64,000 nucleotides of DNA from Eubacteriaceae bacterium ES3 (lineage in GTDB: Bacteria; Bacillota; Clostridia; Eubacteriales; Eubacteriaceae), in the NCBI GenBank assembly GCA_030586155.1, contig CP130741.1:2040680-2104679 (forward strand), in the 5' to 3' direction. Of this stretch, positions 45,315 through 53,840 are shown piece by piece. The notes below the pieces were generated by a model. The model worked only from the letters and a program-made list of their open reading frames with translations. It was not told the origin of the DNA and searched no databases. The translations under genes were made by a program, and so were the position numbers. Position 1 is the stretch's first letter; each line of letters starts with the position of its first letter.

Positions 45315-46326
45315 GTGAATACGCTCCTTGTTTGGTGGCCTTTTGCTTTTTCAAAAACACTTTCATCGCTATATGGTATGAGCCAACTATTACAAAAACG
45401 AGGCCATAGAGAATAACCGGAATCCAAAAAATTTGGTGGATTTGGGATATTTGCTGTCCTGTTCCTAATATACCACTATAAACAATAATTGCAACGGCTA
45501 AATAAGCCAGGGTAAATCCAATCCGCAATGACTTCCATCTTACAACCCCATACATTTGGGTAACAATGAACATCATGGCAAAGCCAAACAGAAACATACT
45601 CCACAGCGTTTGACCGGCTTGGAGTGCTATAACAGTCCCATGCAATGTGACAAAAACCTCGAGTATTGTGACCCATTTTATATTAATATGAATTTTTGTA
45701 TATGCAAAAGACATTTGCAACATCAGCAGAAACATATAGAAAAAGCCAAGCAAATGGCCCCATGTATTTTCCATCGGATGAAACCAGAAGGTATAAATTG
45801 CTGCCCAGGCAATAAAATAACCATGGGTTTTTGCTATACCAGAAACAGCAATTGCAGACAAAGGTACCTTTTTACCAAAGAATAAGCCGCGTCGCCCATT
45901 TAGTAAAATCAGCATAAAAACAAGCATGACAATAACGGAATATTGAGAAGATGCTACTGGGACAAATTGCGCCAGACCATCATAAAAGAATTGCGTTTGA
46001 AATACGTGCAGAATAATAAAAACACCATTGGCAATCAGTAGAGCTACATTATATTTTCCAATTGTGTCTTTTTGAAGATTATGTTTTTCATGCTGAAGTT
46101 TGTAGATAAAAAACCATACTAAAATCTGATGAATTCCATAACAGAGCCACATCGTCACGGTAGCCCAAAGGCTAATCTCAGGTAATTTCCAGTAATACCA
46201 AGCCGCCCCCTGATCTGGTAATAAAGTCTCGCGAAAAGCTCCTAAGCCAGTTCCGAACCATGCAATGATTAGTGTGAAAAGAACCGAACAAATAATTCCA
46301 AGGGTAAAAACATTTTTTGTCTTCAT
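45307..46326 (-). CDS. Unrecognised polytopic membrane protein, about nine helices
   Basis: 339 residues; hydrophobic segments spread through the chain with short loops (LGIICSVLFTLIIAWFGTGLG; WATVTMWLCYGIHQILVWFFIY; ALLIANGVFIILHVFQTQF; YSVIVMLVFMLILLNG, and so on to WIPVILYGLVFVIVGSYHIAM). Several His residues lie in or near helices, as in haem-binding or redox membrane proteins, but no motif fixes this. First gene of a coupled pair with the 299-residue protein. Confidence 0.65.
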   Translation of the reverse strand: MKTKNVFTLGIICSVLFTLIIAWFGTGLGAFRETLLPDQGAAWYYWKLPEISLWATVTMWLCYGIHQILVWFFIYKLQHEKHNLQKDTIGKYNVALLIANGVFIILHVFQTQFFYDGLAQFVPVASSQYSVIVMLVFMLILLNGRRGLFFGKKVPLSAIAVSGIAKTHGYFIAWAAIYTFWFHPMENTWGHLLGFFYMFLLMLQMSFAYTKIHINIKWVTILEVFVTLHGTVIALQAGQTLWSMFLFGFAMMFIVTQMYGVVRWKSLRIGFTLAYLAVAIIVYSGILGTGQQISQIHQIFWIPVILYGLVFVIVGSYHIAMKVFLKKQKATKQGAYSHE

Positions 46327-46379
46327 ATGATTAATCCTTTCATATTTTATTGTCTAACTTTGAATTATTTCAGCTATGC

Positions 46380-48269
46380 TTATTCTACACTTTTGAAAAC
46401 GACACGATTTCGCCCCATTTTTTTTGCTTCATAAAGAGCCTTATCTGCCCGATCAATCAATTCATCAGGGGATTCTCCTATTTTATAGGTAGCTACACCA
46501 AAGCTGGCTGTTTGTTTAATATCATGTGTAAACAAAGTCTGTTCTAATGCTGCTCTTAATCTTTCCCCAGCTCTGATGGCGTCGTCACTTTCAAGGTTCG
46601 GCATTATGATCAAAAATTCTTCACCACCCCAGCGACTTAAAATATCAACATTTCGGATATTATTACTCAAAACCCTTGTTAACTGAATCAATATTTCGTC
46701 ACCAACATTATGACCAAAAGTATCGTTAACTTTCTTAAAGCTATCTGCATCAATCATTAAAATAGATAATCTCAGATTTTGCTGATTACATTTACTCACT
46801 TCACGGACTAGGAGCTTATGTCCTTTCATACGATTATAGACCTGAGTTAAATAATCTCTTTCAGCCAATCGTATTGTTGTCTGGTTAGCCACCTCAAGTT
46901 CGTCAGTAACTGCTTTGATAAAATTAACCAGACGGGAAATAATCAGATTGTTCTGATAAATAAATGGATCACTAGAAATTTGTTCTTCCTTTACCTTTTC
47001 AATGACTTGTTCCCCGCCGTTAGCTGCATTAGTTTTTGTCTTTGAAAATGAAAGCTGATGCGATTCAACATTATTATTTTTGAAAGCCTCCCTAGCCTCC
47101 TGAGCATGTCCACCCTTCAACGTACTCATCGACGATTCGGAAATGTTTTCTTTCATACTCACCGCCACCATTGTCGCATTAAGAATCATCACATTTCTAT
47201 CAGGAGAATAAATCTCACCGTGCGTATAAAATCCCGACGTTGGTGCAATTTTCTCGAATGCTTTAGTTTCGAGTTCTACTTCACTCTGCAGTAAAAAACG
47301 ACGACAGGTACAGGAAAAAATAAAAATCGCTTGTGGGTTGAAAGACTGAACCCGTTCTTGGATATCCCTGGCATTTTCAATTATCACTGCCGGATTTCCA
47401 TAACCGATCCGTGCTGATTCTCCCTGTCTGATGTCTGCCAAAAATTTTATTGCTTTGTCCTCATTAACAGAAATAGGGGTTTTAGCATAAGTAATTCCGT
47501 TTCTTTCAACAAGAAGCGGAAATTCCAGAACATTTAAAAAAAAGTTTTCATCATCATGAATATTCAAATAACGGTGATAGACATCAAATGCTGGCTGATC
47601 ATCAATTGTTTTTAACCACAAACCATCTGTTTCTGTCAAAGTCAATTCTTTACTAAGCGACTCCCAACCCAAATAAGTATGGACTTTGATAAAAATCTCA
47701 TCTCCTGAAAAGACTAAGGCAACAACTGCATTGGAAGAGAATTGCTGATTTAGAGTAACCAGTGGTTTTTGACCAGTATCATAAACCCCTGCACCTCCTC
47801 CGAAAACTGGATAGCTGCCGTTTCTTCCAACCGTAAAACCATATAAAAAATCAGCAACATTTGTTGTAGCAGGAGTAGACATGACTAATATTCCGGCAAT
47901 CTTATCACAGTCCGTTTCAATTTCTTCCGCGAGTTTTTTTCCTAATGTTTTTTCATTCTGAGCTTCTGTTTCAATGAAATAACTCTGCACTTGAGTTCTT
48001 TCCAAAAATAAAAAGGAAAGAATTGTGGTATTTGTCAATAAACGACCTTCTAAGATTTCTCCCATAGAACTTGCGCCAACAATGGTTGCTTGGGGGACAA
48101 CAGTTCTGATGATTGAATCAATTTCCAAAAACCACTCAGGCTCGTTCTTTGCAGAAAATATTTGAACTATTACAGAACGAGAATCATTGATAAGTGTTGT
48201 AATTTCCTTTTCTTTGATCCAATGATTTAATGTTTCTATCTCATGTAAGATCAGGTTCTTATTAATCAT
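46380..48269 (-). CDS. FIST sensor domain protein with GGDEF diguanylate cyclase
   Basis: 629 residues. FIST N-terminal domain about 25-220 (VIGASSMGEILEGRL-like segment, VFGGGAGVYDTG), FIST C-terminal domain about 230-375 (AIFIFSCTCRRFLL, GFYTHGEIYSP), a linker with a helix, then a GGDEF domain from about 465. The active loop is RWGGEEFLIIMP and the Mg site is MIDADSFKKVNDTFGHNVGDEIL, so c-di-GMP synthesis is expected. An upstream RxxD inhibitory site is not apparent. No membrane helix; a cytosolic sensor, perhaps of amino acids as proposed for FIST. Confidence 0.9.
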   Translation of the reverse strand: MINKNLILHEIETLNHWIKEKEITTLINDSRSVIVQIFSAKNEPEWFLEIDSIIRTVVPQATIVGASSMGEILEGRLLTNTTILSFLFLERTQVQSYFIETEAQNEKTLGKKLAEEIETDCDKIAGILVMSTPATTNVADFLYGFTVGRNGSYPVFGGGAGVYDTGQKPLVTLNQQFSSNAVVALVFSGDEIFIKVHTYLGWESLSKELTLTETDGLWLKTIDDQPAFDVYHRYLNIHDDENFFLNVLEFPLLVERNGITYAKTPISVNEDKAIKFLADIRQGESARIGYGNPAVIIENARDIQERVQSFNPQAIFIFSCTCRRFLLQSEVELETKAFEKIAPTSGFYTHGEIYSPDRNVMILNATMVAVSMKENISESSMSTLKGGHAQEAREAFKNNNVESHQLSFSKTKTNAANGGEQVIEKVKEEQISSDPFIYQNNLIISRLVNFIKAVTDELEVANQTTIRLAERDYLTQVYNRMKGHKLLVREVSKCNQQNLRLSILMIDADSFKKVNDTFGHNVGDEILIQLTRVLSNNIRNVDILSRWGGEEFLIIMPNLESDDAIRAGERLRAALEQTLFTHDIKQTASFGVATYKIGESPDELIDRADKALYEAKKMGRNRVVFKSVE

Positions 48270-48816
48270 TGTCTTTCCTCTTTTCGTCGTGAAGAATTTG
48301 AAATTGCTGCCAGAGAACTACCATAATTTTAAGATAATCCATCTACAATTTCAATCATCAGAATATTGAATCTTTAAAAATTATCGTATATCATAGCAAA
48401 ATTCATTATTATTTACAATATAATTAAATGATAACCTATTATAAATTATTAGTATTTAATAACAAAAAATCTATATTCAGACAAACCAGGTCAATACTTC
48501 TTCTACAAAATTTAACGCAATCAATAGATTTCAATATCTACGTTTTAACTAATTGATCAGCCGACTTAAAAATAATTTAGAAGTTGTAATTCATTGTATC
48601 TAATATTTTATGCTTCTAAAAAGCTACTTTTATATATATCCTGCTTTCATCTTTAATAACATTTCCAGCTTTTTTAGTTATTGCCACAACATTATTAAAA
48701 ATTTCATCAGAACAGTTGAAATAGCGGCCATTTCATTAAGTTGCGGACTAAAATGATTAAGGATATAATAAATTATATTTCTTATGGATTATAGCACTGA
48801 TTTATAGGGGGATTAA
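48270..48816. other. 547-bp intergenic region, no gene recognised
   Basis: Very AT-rich space between the divergent FIST-GGDEF and APC permease genes. It should hold both promoters; I found no consensus -35/-10 pair worth reporting, no riboswitch core and no convincing small frame. Confidence 0.5.
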
Positions 48817-50106
48817 TTGAAGAAAAAAACTAGAGTTTCACTTATTGGAGCAATTGGCATTGGTATCGGTGGTATGGTTGGAGGAGGAATCTTTGCTGTT
48901 TTAGGCCTATCAATCTCATTATCAAAAGGCGGTGCCCCTTTATCCTTTGCTATAGCCGGTTTTATAGCATTTTTAACTGCTTACAGCTACGGTAAACTAT
49001 CTCTGGAGTATCCCAGTAGTGGCGGTACCGTCAAATTTATTAATAAGGGGTTTGGTAACGGAATCTTTAGCGGAGGGATCAATAACCTACTTTGGATCAG
49101 TTATATCATTATGCTGTCTTTATATGCCAGCGCATTTGGAACCTATGCCTCAACCCTTTTTTCTGTAAGTGGAAGTTCCGCTATTGATTATCATATATAT
49201 GCTACGATGATCATCGTTATTGCCACAGCCATTAACTACTACAGTGTAAAGGTCGTCAGTGAAATTGAGACTTTTGCAGTAGGCATAAAAATGATTATTT
49301 TACTGATTTTTGTTGGCGCCGGATTCTATGGACTGACATCATCAAATTATCTTTCTCAACTGTCTGTTCAAAACTGGCCCAATCTATGGAATTTAAGTAT
49401 CGGTGGAATGGTAATATTTGTTGCTTATGAAGGTTTTGAACTGATCGCCAATGTTTCTCCAGAGATTCAAAATCCAAATAAAAATATTATGCGCGCCTAC
49501 CTGATTTCAACCATAGCGGTTATTCTGTTATATGTTCTAATTGCGGTCATAACTGTTGGCGGATTGGCATTTTCAGATATTACAAACGCTCAGGACTATG
49601 TTCTGGCTGAAGCTGCCAAACCAGTATTTGGAAACATCGGCTTTACGGTTATTGCAGTTGCCGCTTTAATCTCAACTTTTTCAGCAATAAACGCCACTGT
49701 TTACGGTGGCTCCAGAGTGAATTATGAAGAAGCAAAGGATGATGAAATGCCAAGAGAATTCACTAAAATGTTCTGGAATGAGCCAATTGGCCTATTTATC
49801 ACTTCTATTCTGACATTGATACTCGTAAACCTTTTGGATCTGTCAAGTATTTCCACCTCAGGAAGCGCCGGTTTTCTGCTAATCTTTATGTTTGTTAATC
49901 TTGTCGTCTTTCGCAAACACAAGGAATTAAAAGCGAACCCATTTATTTCTGCTTTGGCAACTTTTTTATGCGGAAGTGCTTTCCTGGGACTTTTATACCA
50001 ACAATGGGCTTCTAATAAAAGCGGTGTTATTTTTGCTATAGGTATGATACTACTAAGTTTTTTAATCGAATTTTTATATAAATTTTGGGAAAAGCAAAAG
50101 ACTTAA
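48817..50106 (+). CDS. APC-superfamily amino acid permease
   Basis: 429 residues, TTG start with AGGGGG upstream. About twelve helices. RVSLIGAIGIGIGGMVGGGIFAVLGLSISLSKGGAPLSFAIAGFIAFLTAYSYGKLSLEYPSSGGTVKFI is the APC helix 1-2 block, and FVAYEGFELIANVSPEIQNPNKNIMRAYLIS is helix 6. It imports amino acids or related compounds; the substrate is not apparent. Confidence 0.9.
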   Translation: MKKKTRVSLIGAIGIGIGGMVGGGIFAVLGLSISLSKGGAPLSFAIAGFIAFLTAYSYGKLSLEYPSSGGTVKFINKGFGNGIFSGGINNLLWISYIIMLSLYASAFGTYASTLFSVSGSSAIDYHIYATMIIVIATAINYYSVKVVSEIETFAVGIKMIILLIFVGAGFYGLTSSNYLSQLSVQNWPNLWNLSIGGMVIFVAYEGFELIANVSPEIQNPNKNIMRAYLISTIAVILLYVLIAVITVGGLAFSDITNAQDYVLAEAAKPVFGNIGFTVIAVAALISTFSAINATVYGGSRVNYEEAKDDEMPREFTKMFWNEPIGLFITSILTLILVNLLDLSSISTSGSAGFLLIFMFVNLVVFRKHKELKANPFISALATFLCGSAFLGLLYQQWASNKSGVIFAIGMILLSFLIEFLYKFWEKQKT

Positions 50107-50188
50107 TCACAATGAAACGATTCTGGAAAAATGACCGCTTCGTCAGTATTTATTATTATGCAATTGAACATAACCCAAAATCATTCGT

Positions 50189-50572
50189 TTAATCTTCTTT
50201 GTTCATTATAAGATGTTTATCCAAATAGCCAGCACCCCAGATTCCCATCCCCTCAATAACATCAACGAATTGTTTTCCTTCTTCTGAAAGATAATATTCT
50301 ACTTTTGGCGGTACAACATTATATGAATATCGCTCCAGTATGCTATCCTCAACAAGCTCTTTTAACTGACTACTTAAATAGGCTTGCGTCACTTTGGGAA
50401 TAGCTCTTTTAATTTCAGAAAATCTCATCCTCTTATCTTTTAATAAATAAATGATTAACCATTTCCATTTTCCATTCATTAATCTTTGTGTAATACAGAC
50501 CGTGCAAATATCCGGTTTTAAACTATCCTCTATTTTACACTCCTCTTCACACATTTGCATATATTGTCCCAA
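50189..50572 (-). CDS. HxlR family transcriptional regulator
   Basis: About 127 residues, taking the TTG at 50572 with AGGAGGG 6 bases upstream; an ATG at 50590 overlaps that RBS. CTVCITQRLMNGKWKWLIIYLLKDKRMRFSEIKRAIPKVTQAYLSSQLKELVEDSILERYSYNVVPPKVEYYLSEEGKQF is the HxlR winged helix. Cysteines near the N-terminus (CEEECKI, CTVC) could sense redox or aldehydes, as in YodB/HypR. It is divergent from the PNPOx-like gene. Confidence 0.9.
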   Translation of the reverse strand: MGQYMQMCEEECKIEDSLKPDICTVCITQRLMNGKWKWLIIYLLKDKRMRFSEIKRAIPKVTQAYLSSQLKELVEDSILERYSYNVVPPKVEYYLSEEGKQFVDVIEGMGIWGAGYLDKHLIMNKED

Positions 50573-50674
50573 ATCATGCCCTCCTAACATTGCAAATAAT
50601 TACTATAAAATCTCACAGTATGATTTTTTATGCTATACACGTTTTAAATTTGTACTAGTCAATTTCGTACTTCG

Positions 50675-50703
50675 ATTATATAATGTTATTAATTCAAAGT
50701 CAA
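50675..50703 (-). promoter_or_regulatory. Promoter of the HxlR gene, in the shared divergent region
   Basis: Minus-strand TTGACT (50698-50703), 17-bp spacer, TATAAT (50675-50680). Just beside it GTACTAG and GTACTTCG recur, a possible HxlR site that could also control the plus-strand neighbour. Confidence 0.65.
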
Positions 50704-50738
50704 TTGACAAAAAACTAATTATGTAAAGGAGAAAAATT

Positions 50739-51134
50739 ATGAGTATTCCACAAAATGTATTAAATTTATTAAATGATCAAGCTGCTACTAAAGTATTATC
50801 ATCAGTAGGTAAAAATGGTATGCCGCATTCTATTGTTGTAGGTAGTAGTATGTCACCTAACGGTGAAGTTGTCTGCTGTGGTGAAGTCATGATGAAAAAA
50901 TCATCTGCTAATTTAGCTGAAAACAAAAATGTAGCCGTGTTAGTTACAAAAGATATGGAAGCCTATTTAATCGAGGCAGAAGTTATTGAAAAGCAAACAG
51001 AAGGTGAAATGTTTGAAGGCGTAAAAGCTGAACTTGCAAAAATTGGTTTACCAATGAGTGGATTATGGGTATTTAAACCGACTGCTATTTTCAATCAAAG
51101 TGCTAATCCTGAAGCTGGAAGCCAAATTTGCTAA
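50739..51134 (+). CDS. Pyridoxamine-5'-phosphate-oxidase-like flavoprotein
   Basis: 131 residues; AAAGGAG upstream. IPQNVLNLLNDQAATKVLSSVGKNGMPHSIVVGSSMSPNGEVVCCGEVMMKKSSANLAENKNVAVLV is the split-barrel flavin-binding fold. It is a short member of the family and divergent from an HxlR regulator, a frequent arrangement for stress-inducible flavin reductases. Confidence 0.85.
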   Translation: MSIPQNVLNLLNDQAATKVLSSVGKNGMPHSIVVGSSMSPNGEVVCCGEVMMKKSSANLAENKNVAVLVTKDMEAYLIEAEVIEKQTEGEMFEGVKAELAKIGLPMSGLWVFKPTAIFNQSANPEAGSQIC

Positions 51135-51184
51135 AAACTATAAAAAAATAGCAACTATCATGATAATTGCTATTGAACGTTCAT

Positions 51185-51225
51185 ACAAACCCGGTTGCAG
51201 ACCATTAAATCTGTGCCGGGTTTGT
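51185..51225 (+). terminator. Terminator of the PNPOx-like gene
   Basis: ACAAACCCGG pairs with CCGGGTTTGT with a 21-base loop, then ATTTTG. A smaller hairpin (ATAGCAA/TTGCTAT) lies just before it. Confidence 0.75.
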
Positions 51226-51263
51226 ATTTTGGTGAGAAAAATTCGCTTATTCTTCTGCACACA

Positions 51264-51287
51264 AAAAGCGACGGCTTCAGTCGCTTT
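51264..51287 (-). terminator. Terminator of the cation transporter gene
   Basis: On the minus strand AAAGCGAC pairs with GTCGCTTT around TGAAGCC, followed by TTG; short but strong, 10 bases after the stop at 51297. Confidence 0.7.
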
Positions 51288-51296
51288 AAAAATTTA

Positions 51297-52097
51297 TTAT
51301 GCTTTTGCTAATGTTATAATTCTGATTGCACCTCTTAAAACTAGAGAAAAAACAATAATCCCCACTATTAAATCAGGGATTCCTGATTTAAATACAAAAA
51401 CAAGGATACCCGCAATAATTACACCAATATTTACAATAACATCATTTGAAGTGAAAATCTGACTGGATTTAATATGAACCTCTTTACTTTTGGAACGATT
51501 TAAAATCACTAATGAAATAGAATTAGCAATCAGGGCAAAAACAGATACCACGATCATGATCAGTGGGTCAGGTACCGTTTCCATACCGATAAATCGTCGA
51601 ACAACCTCTACAAATCCTAAAAAGGCTAAGATCATTTGAAAAATACCACTGATTCCAGCAATTCTCTTTTTAACAATCAAAGTCCCAGAAATCGCATATA
51701 AACTTAAGCCATAAACAAAAGCATCGGCCAGCATATCCAGTGAATCAGCTACCAGGCCCATCGAATTCGATAATAAACCAAACAGTATTTCAACGACAAA
51801 AAAACTGAAGTTAATTCCCAGGACAAGCCAAAGCAGTTTTGCGTCGATTGAATCATTATCCTCATAAAGTTCCCCATCAGAAATCTCAATCGTTTCAACC
51901 AGACTTGAGCCCAAATCAAGAGAATTGATGGCCTCATTTATTTCCTCAATATCTGTTGTATGAACAACTATCAACTTGCGATTTTCAATCTCAAATAACA
52001 ACTTTTTTATCGATGAAAAATCCGCAAGCTTCATTCTAATCAACTGCTCTTCAGCTTGACAATCCATCTCTTTGATATGAAATTCTGTTCTAAACAT
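51297..52097 (-). CDS. CDF-type cation transporter with N-terminal HMA-like domain
   Basis: 266 residues. The first 75 residues (FRTEFHIKEMDCQAEEQLIRMKL...KKLLFEIENRKLIVVHT) look like a heavy-metal-associated ferredoxin fold in which the usual GMxCxxC is replaced by EMDCQAE. The rest has six helices with DSLDMLADAFVYGLSL, the HD/DD metal site of cation diffusion facilitators. Probably exports a divalent or monovalent heavy metal; specificity unknown. Confidence 0.85.
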   Translation of the reverse strand: MFRTEFHIKEMDCQAEEQLIRMKLADFSSIKKLLFEIENRKLIVVHTTDIEEINEAINSLDLGSSLVETIEISDGELYEDNDSIDAKLLWLVLGINFSFFVVEILFGLLSNSMGLVADSLDMLADAFVYGLSLYAISGTLIVKKRIAGISGIFQMILAFLGFVEVVRRFIGMETVPDPLIMIVVSVFALIANSISLVILNRSKSKEVHIKSSQIFTSNDVIVNIGVIIAGILVFVFKSGIPDLIVGIIVFSLVLRGAIRIITLAKA

Positions 52098-52340
52098 CCA
52101 TATTCTCCATTATTTATATTTTCCAATTTCTGTTTAAAAAGCACGAATACGTTTCAGGCATAGTGTCCGGGCCTTAAGATCAGATTCATTTAGCTCGTCT
52201 TCTTATTTCTTCAGTAATATTAGCTTAAATTATTAGTACTGACAGGGAACAAACGTTTCGTCAATCATTTACTTTAGCGCCTGCATAGATATGTTTGATC
52301 GCTCTTCATTATTTAATTTAACTACTCTTAATAAAAATCC

Positions 52341-52796
52341 CTAACAATCATTTTCATCTTCCCAGTGGTATTTCTTATTCATGATCAGCTTATCAATATT
52401 ACAATTCAAACATAATCCGTTATGACAGCAAATAGTCATTCCACAATCTTTACACGCCCATTTGACTTGTTCCTGCTTTAAAAATTCCTCTATTCCAAAT
52501 TCTTTAATGAAATTGAGATTCTCTATCATACTCATATGATATTTTGTGCGATAGCGCTTATCTAAAGCTTTCAACCTCTTACATGGAAATCTGTCACATT
52601 CAAAGCAAAACCTAACGCTTCCTTGTGCCAGCAATTGGCATGCATCTGCCATGTGCCTGCAATTTTCTCCACGGGGAATACAACCAGGGCAATATTTTTT
52701 ATGAAATCCCCGTTTATTAAAATCATTTTGGCCAAATTGATAAGCGATACATAAAGCACAGTTCATCCCGCAAGGGGCGATCAAATTTTCATCCAT
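52341..52796 (-). CDS. DUF3795 cysteine-rich protein
   Basis: 151 residues from the ATG at 52796 (GAGGAGG 8 bases upstream). NLIAPCGMNCALCIAYQF, KKYCPGCIPRGENCRHMADACQLL, RFCFECDRFPCKRLK and the C-terminal WACKDCGMTICCHNGLCLNC show the DUF3795 Cys pattern, which suggests several zinc or Fe-S sites. Function unknown. Confidence 0.88.
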   Translation of the reverse strand: MDENLIAPCGMNCALCIAYQFGQNDFNKRGFHKKYCPGCIPRGENCRHMADACQLLAQGSVRFCFECDRFPCKRLKALDKRYRTKYHMSMIENLNFIKEFGIEEFLKQEQVKWACKDCGMTICCHNGLCLNCNIDKLIMNKKYHWEDENDC

Positions 52797-52968
52797 TAAA
52801 TACACCTCCTCAAAATTTAGCGACGCTTTCGTCACGATTTTCTTTTAAGGTCTGTTCCTCTCGATGTAAGGACATTGGTGAGACCGCAAAATTGTAAACC
52901 AATCCCATATCCAGCCTTTAATGAAACTCTTTTTAAAAGGCCGAATCATTAGATCCATGCTTGAAAGA

Positions 52969-53721
52969 CTAATCGTCAACTCTGACAGCATAAGCGACTC
53001 TCTCAATAACCGTTGATGCAAGGTTCCGCTTAAGACCATCCACATATTGGGGAGCTAAATCCTCGAAGCTCTTGTCTTCTGCAAGTTTCAACCCATATAC
53101 TGACAATAATTCTGGCAACTCCTCCGGATTGTATCCGAGAAGCCAAATTTTATCTTCTTGTACATATTTTTGGTAACCTTTTTCCCATCCGTGCATGACC
53201 TTACCTTCGATTAGATCTCTCAGAACATACGTAAAAACCAGACCACTGCCTACTGGCATACTGGATATCATCTTTAATATATCCAAAAATCCCTCTTTGG
53301 TCAAATACTGGCTAACGCCTTCCAAAAGAAAAAGAGTCGGTCTGCTTATGTCTAATCCGCATTCAATCAAACAATCAAGTGTATTTTGATGATCAAAGTC
53401 CACAGAGACATATTGGATATTTTCTTTCATGCTGCCAAGACGTTGTTCGAGCAATTTAACCTTATTTCTGACATTGTTGGGCTGGTCCACCTCAAACAGT
53501 TTCAATGCATCAAGGCCTGAAAGTCTCAAAAATCTTGTGTCATACCCAGCTCCCAGATTGACGATACTCTCAACATCATCCTTATACTCAGTCACCTTGT
53601 CATCAAAATACTTTTTTCGACAAATCATCCCTGCCCAAATACCCGGAAGGCCCTTTTCACTGGAATTCACCATCCAATTCCTCATGAAATCGTATTTCAT
53701 AGTTTTCACGAAAAGTTTCAT
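52969..53721 (-). CDS. Class I SAM-dependent methyltransferase (LCMT/PPM type)
   Basis: 250 residues from the ATG at 53721. Motif I is VESIVNLGAGYDTRFLRL, then LFEVDQPNNVRNKV and PTLFLLEGVSQYLTKEGFLDIL, matching the LCMT-like family that methylates carboxylates in natural products. Upstream codons still read QYYPEAQRGVKDEIAEQILPFG but two TAA stops and no start codon precede them, so the N-terminus may be missing. The RBS before the ATG is weak. Possibly a decayed gene. Confidence 0.7.
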   Translation of the reverse strand: MKLFVKTMKYDFMRNWMVNSSEKGLPGIWAGMICRKKYFDDKVTEYKDDVESIVNLGAGYDTRFLRLSGLDALKLFEVDQPNNVRNKVKLLEQRLGSMKENIQYVSVDFDHQNTLDCLIECGLDISRPTLFLLEGVSQYLTKEGFLDILKMISSMPVGSGLVFTYVLRDLIEGKVMHGWEKGYQKYVQEDKIWLLGYNPEELPELLSVYGLKLAEDKSFEDLAPQYVDGLKRNLASTVIERVAYAVRVDD

Positions 53722-53840
53722 TCCGAAAGGAAGAATTTGCTCTGCGATTTCATCCTTTACACCTCTTTGAGCCTCTGGATAATACTGTTTCCATGTTTAT
53801 TATTCGTCTGATATTTCGACACTGATTATTTGACCCTTTA

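Noticed and set aside
52845-53045. 66-codon frame behind the methyltransferase gene
   Set aside because: It overlaps the methyltransferase C-terminus in another frame, lacks an RBS and matches no family; a decayed fragment cannot be excluded.
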